The notes below the pieces were generated by a model. That model had not been told where the DNA came from, searched no databases, and was given only the letters and a program-made list of their open reading frames with translations. Below are positions 59,348 to 64,000 of a stretch of 64,000 bases of DNA, piece by piece. The DNA comes from Lunularia cruciata (lineage: Eukaryota > Streptophyta > Marchantiopsida > Lunulariales > Lunulariaceae): contig OX419762.1 of assembly GCA_948567375.1 (NCBI GenBank), positions 42,203,034 through 42,267,033 of the forward strand, in the 5' to 3' direction. Positions within the stretch are counted from its first letter, which is position 1; each line of letters opens with the position of its first letter. The position numbers and the translations under genes are program-made.

Positions 59348-61740
59348 TTATCCATTAAAAATTTTATTTTAGTTATTACATGGAAAATATACCGCTACAA
59401 TACATTAACCCATTCACCATCATCATATTAGTTAGCATAGTAGCTTAGCTTGGAGTTTCCATCTCACATAAAATAACATCATATGTTGCATGAACCTCTA
59501 TTGAGGAAGTAAGTCTCATACACCATAATTTACAAATGTGCAACCACCACCTTGCTTCACTTAAAGGAAGACAATCAAGAGTTTAAGATCAAGCAAAACC
59601 TCAAGAAGCTGCACTTATTCTCTACTATGAAAATATTGAGTCCTTTAATTGATAGAAATAATATCTATTATATAAAGTGAGATAGAAATCTTCAACTCAA
59701 TTAGCTAATGCATCATTACTAATTGTGTGGGTTTAACAATACCACAAGAAGTTTATTTAGCTTAAATGTATGGAGATTCATAACCAAATTTTCTTAGTCA
59801 AAGCTAAATTTAGATCACCCAACTAGTAAAAGTATTGGCAAGTAAACTTATGAGCAAAGTATACTTCAAGGTGAAGTGGGGTGAAGTTAAGTGTAGACTT
59901 TAGTGGATACCAAGAGTAATTTTTGAGTGAATTAAGAATTGACTTCTTAGGTGAAGTAAAACTAACTTATGAGTGAGGTATGAATAAGCTTATTAAATTC
60001 TATTCATCTTAGAATAGACTTAACTAATTAAAGTCTATAGGTTTGTCTCATATGTCAAATCATCAATCTGCATAAGGAATGATGATTGGCTTTGTAAAAT
60101 GATAATTGGTTCTTATGTTAGCATTTTAATATATAGAGAAGAGAGAGTGATCCTTAGGAACAGCTTACATTTGGAGTTTATTTTAGAGAGGTCTTTGTGT
60201 ATACCAAGTTACAATGATACTCAAAGGAGGAAAAATCAATATAGATGATAGATTTCTAGGAATGACTTGAGCATAAAAGTAGGTTGGCTTATCTATCTAC
60301 CAACTACAACCAACTCCAAAGACATTCAACAATAGAATCAAGTTAGAACCTCATAGACTCAAAATGTTTTAGAAGAATCAAATTCAAGTAGTAAAGATGC
60401 TTGTGAATGAAGATATAATCACCATGCAAGGAGAATTGGTTGCCTTTTTAGATTAAAAAAATGAATGAGGAGCTTTTGTACCTTCTTTTCAAAAGGATTG
60501 TGAAAATGAAATCCCACAATTACCACTTATTCTAAATTACTACTTGTAACCAAACCAATTTGGAAGAGCTAACAAAGATGCATCATGTTTATTGAAAAAG
60601 GGAAGAAACATCTACAATATATGCCCTTCAAGAAATTATTACTAAGCTACTATCTTAAATAAACTTCCTTTTCCTTTTGTATTTTTAGCTTTGACTTGAT
60701 CTTTACTAATAATATTGTCACTTTGCAGGAAGATAAAGATGTCAAGGCTTGTAAAGTTAAAATATGATCTAAGGTTTGAAGTTAAAGGTTAAGGTTTTAG
60801 TAGAGGAGGCAATTGGACAACCTAACCTCATTAAGGTCTTATTTTATATAATATTAATTTCATGTTTAACAATGTTATAATATGGAAGAAGAGGGATATG
60901 GATAGGTTTGATATATACCTTTTTAAGCAAGTATAATATCATCAATTACTTTATATTGTTATGAAGGATTGTTGAAAGTTTGAATACTTCATCACTTTGC
61001 ATCCTTTGATTTGACCGGGCTTAGGTATAAGTACTCTTTGGGCATAAATATTCCTTTGGATACAATATGAATAAAACAAGTATAATGATAATGATACCAC
61101 TCATTTTTCCTAAGGAGTATATGTTTGATATGATATCTAACTTAGGATATTATTGGCAAATTATGATAATTCATTTTAAGAATAGTTCAATATCATCAAA
61201 AAGATGAAATATACTTAGTACATTGGAGTGGACTAAATCATGATGAACTTGTCAAATGATGTGGGCAAAGATAATCAAAATGAAAAATGTCTGTATTGAA
61301 TCTTTATGCATGTACCAAGAGATATATTTTAATGTATATTATTTATAACAAAAGCTAAATTTGTGTTACTTTTGTTGAACTTGAATCAATCATCAATATG
61401 ATTATATCATAAGTGGGTAATATGCAAAAGAAAGCATCCCATTCATGAATAAATTGACATAATTTGTATGATGCAATATCCAAGAGATTCTTCAATCTCC
61501 TAGATTGATTCTTAGATCTTGAGTTATATTAGATAAGAAAAGTATCTAATTTATGATTTCCTTGTCAATATGTATTGAAGATTAGCTCTTGATGAATCTT
61601 TTAAGTCTATTTTGTGTTCAGAATTTATGAAGCTCAGATGAGGTTGGTAAGTGCTTATCGTGGTATCAATAATAGTGTTCCCTTCTCTATACTTGTAGTG
61701 TTTTTAAGTTCTAGTCTATCCTAGTCTAGTGATGCTTTGT
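59348..61740. other. AT-rich retroelement-like debris
   Basis: No clear domain is visible. The right part probably holds the copia 5' LTR, whose left end I could not define. Confidence 0.3.
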
Positions 61741-61949
61741 TACCATGTTTTAGAATGCAAGGAGAGAGATTATTAAGGAGGAAATCAAGAAAGTTGTAAG
61801 CCAAATTAAATTGTAGAGATTACAATGAGAACACTTGTAGGATTAAACTTGTATTTGCCCGGCAAGTGCTCTCATTGTAATCTCTACAATTTGCCTTACA
61901 ATTTTTGACTTTCTTGAGTAATCTCCCTCCTTGCATTCCCAACATGGTA
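61741..61949. repeat. large inverted repeat at the copia LTR end
   Basis: Arms 61741-61837 and 61863-61949 pair from TACCATG at the outside to CACTTG at the loop, including TTGTAGAGATTACAATGAGA against TCTCATTGTAATCTCTACAA. The loop is about 25 bp. The right arm is the end of an LTR and its primer site; the left arm is its inverted copy. Confidence 0.8.
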
Positions 61950-61956
61950 TTAGAGT
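61945..61956 (+). other. primer-binding site of the copia element
   Basis: TGGTATTAGAGT follows an AACA LTR end. It resembles the tRNA-iMet complement with transition changes. Confidence 0.6.
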
Positions 61957-62283
61957 AGCATGAAACTATGATAGATTAGAATGTAGAACCTAAAAAACTA
62001 CAATTTTAGGGAGGAGAGCACTATCATCATTAGAGGTTGTGTGAGCAACATCTGATGTAGAGGTTGGAGCCCCAAAAAAACTCCATTCACTATCGCATTG
62101 TCATATTCATCTCAAGGACAACACCAACATGAATAAACAAAGTGTAGCATTAATTCCCTAATAGTTTGAGAAAAAGCTTCACTTGTGCAATACAACAAAC
62201 CTCAAAACCAAGAATCAAATAGCAAAATAAATTTAAATAATTTATTGAAGATTTGAGCTTGATTGAAAGAAATTCCAAGAACA

Positions 62284-63067
62284 ATGGCCATAAACACATG
62301 TTTTGTCACAAAAGATTGGCCTAAATTCAAAGGTCATTGGCTCAATCTTTGGACACAAAAAATTCAAATTAAAGTTCTAGATTGAAGGAGTTTAGTACAT
62401 TCAGTCTAGAACCAAAAAAAATCAATGTGTATAGCCAATGTTGCAACAATAGCAACATATAGAATCCCACACATGAATGTGGTAGGCACCATTGCTTGGG
62501 ACAAGAAAGATGTTCATGCTCTATTTGCCATTTTGAGATTGATTTGAGAACATCTCATTTTGATAAGTCCCTAACTGAAAAATTGCACTTATTGCATGGC
62601 AAGCATAAGAGCAAAGTTATGCTACCATAAACAACATCATTCAGATGCATCCACATGACAAGTCTATCACTCAAAATGAAGGTAATAGATAAAGTTACCC
62701 ATCATGCAAATTTGATCCAAAAATGATTCCACCAACTATTAGAGCTAAACAAGATGTTGCAATCACCATAAAAAAATCAAGAGGAGATACTTATGTTAAT
62801 ATGAAGTATGTCCTCCCAATACAATAATATCATTAACCTCGTGAAATATCACCCCGTAACAAATCTTTCAAAATATATTATGACAAGAAGAAACTGCATT
62901 GAAGTGTTCAAGCACTCTTCACTACCAACACATGGACTTACAGACCTTGTCAAAGCTTCAAAAAATCTAAACACAATATAGACTTAAAAGATAGAAAAAA
63001 GCTCATAAAAAATCCCCATGTTTGCTATTTGCAATATGAAAATTATGGCAATTGTGCTTTAGATTGC
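62284..63067 (+). pseudogene. copia gag remnant
   Basis: It starts MAINTCFVTKDWPKFKGHW and is broken by stops. The zinc knuckle at 63026-63067 keeps the C-x2-C-x4-H-x4-C spacing, but the four ligand codons read Tyr, Tyr, Asn and Cys. Confidence 0.6.
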
Positions 63068-63228
63068 CACTCCCATCCCAAGAAACTAATGGCTAATATT
63101 AATTTAGTCATTAATGACCAAGAAAATCCATAAAAAGAAGCAAACCTAGTCACAAAACCATATGTTTGTGATTACTATTTGCAAGTCATTTTTCTTATCA
63201 ACCAAACCAAAATAAAAGTTATAAGGAC

Positions 63229-63660
63229 ACATGATGGTAGTCAACACAAGAGCAATGCATCATCTTGTGTTTGATATTGCATCCATGACTGATTTTTGAC
63301 CACTTTACTATACAAGACCACTAACTCAATACTTCTTGGTGATGTAATATTTCTGCCAATTTGTGGCACAAGAGACATACAAGTGCACTTACATAATCAA
63401 TAGGTTCTTGTTCTAATGACCATGCAATGTGTTCCACTCTTTTAGAAGAACATATTCTTCACAAATGATATCAATCATAAAGGTGGCTACCTACTTATCA
63501 TAAACTAAACTTGCAAACTCTATTGCAAAGACATGGAACTTTCTTTCTCTTTTTGAAGAAAATTATGCCTACTTAGCACAGCAATACTCCTCTTATCTCT
63601 ACATGTAGAAGAAACTAGAATCACTAGAAACTTGCAAAAATTATGAATACTAGAAAGTCC
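63229..63660 (+). pseudogene. copia protease remnant
   Basis: NTRAMHHLVFD at about 63243 aligns with the copia protease active site, with the catalytic Asp codon reading Asn. INHKGGYLLI near 63470 matches the later part of the domain. Confidence 0.65.
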
Positions 63661-63883
63661 AATATACAATTATTATCTTCTCATATTCTTATGAAGAGGA
63701 TTATAAGGAAAAAAAATTAATTTACACACTCCTCTCAAATAGTACAATGGTGTTCTGTACCTCACACCCACTCAAATCACCATGAACACTCTACAAGTAA
63801 AAAATGTCTAATGAATATTCTTGTGCCACACACCTCCAAGTCATACTTTTGTTGCCTTAAAATGATTCAAAAACAAAGTTGAA

Positions 63884-63918
63884 GAATCAAGAATCAAGAA
63901 TCAAGAATCAAGAATCAA
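63884..63918 (+). repeat. 7-bp repeat x5 (GAATCAA)
   Basis: Five perfect tandem copies of GAATCAA. Confidence 0.95.
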
Positions 63919-64000
63919 GCTAAAATGTCAAGCTCACATAACATTAATCTCTACACATAGTAGTACCACCAAAGATAATGATATTATTTACCATCCTTCT

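Larger units (their letters stand above)
61945..64000 (+). mobile_element. Ty1/copia element, 5' part, continues past the window
   Basis: A primer site, then a gag start (ATG at 62284), a knuckle and a protease follow in copia order on +, with many stops. Integrase and RT would lie beyond the right edge. Confidence 0.7.

Overview
The window is nuclear DNA of a land plant. It has intron-rich, low-copy plant genes and dense nested LTR retrotransposons. I recognise three host protein-coding genes: a two-RRM RNA-binding protein, a VAS1/ISS1-type aromatic aminotransferase and an ATL-family RING-H2 ubiquitin ligase. The species cannot be fixed from sequence alone. The small exons and the chromodomain-bearing Ty3/gypsy elements fit many plants, and a seed-free lineage is only a guess.

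Layout. 1-10 kb: two convergent genes, the RRM gene on + (210-5106, 10 coding exons, the last intron of U12 type) and the aminotransferase on - (9495-5910, 9 coding exons). The aminotransferase carries a tandemly duplicated small exon, and the second copy is frameshifted. 10-22.9 kb: mixed-composition sequence with no gene I can support, plus one degenerate repeat array near 16.8-17.0 kb. 22.9-46 kb: AT-rich retrotransposon territory. A decayed + strand gypsy (about 24.9-27.9 kb) is followed by a second + strand gypsy RT fragment that ends where minus-strand chromovirus 1 (29500-36587) begins. The 5' LTR of chromovirus 1 is itself split by a solo LTR. Chromovirus 2 (37170-44051, target duplication CATAC) lies inside a roughly 50-bp minisatellite and is itself split by a solo LTR with target duplication TCTGA.

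46-56 kb: a foldback element, a fragment resembling the C-terminal part of plant retroelement proteins, several copies of a roughly 95-bp dispersed repeat (one pair forming a long hairpin), and the intact intronless ATL gene (50596-51135) behind a long non-coding leader. 56-64 kb: a 2.2-kb Mutator-like element with TIRs of about 220 bp, an (AT)n tract, a gypsy integrase remnant, and the 5' end of a Ty1/copia element (LTR end, tRNA-iMet-type primer site, gag, protease) that runs off the right edge.

The three host genes act in separate processes: RNA binding, amino-acid/auxin-precursor metabolism and ubiquitination. They do not form a functional cluster. I did not find a convincing new multi-gene system. 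The most unusual features are the exon duplication, the U12-type intron, the large inverted-repeat elements, and the way the retroelement coding motifs decay by C>T/G>A transitions while keeping exact motif spacing.
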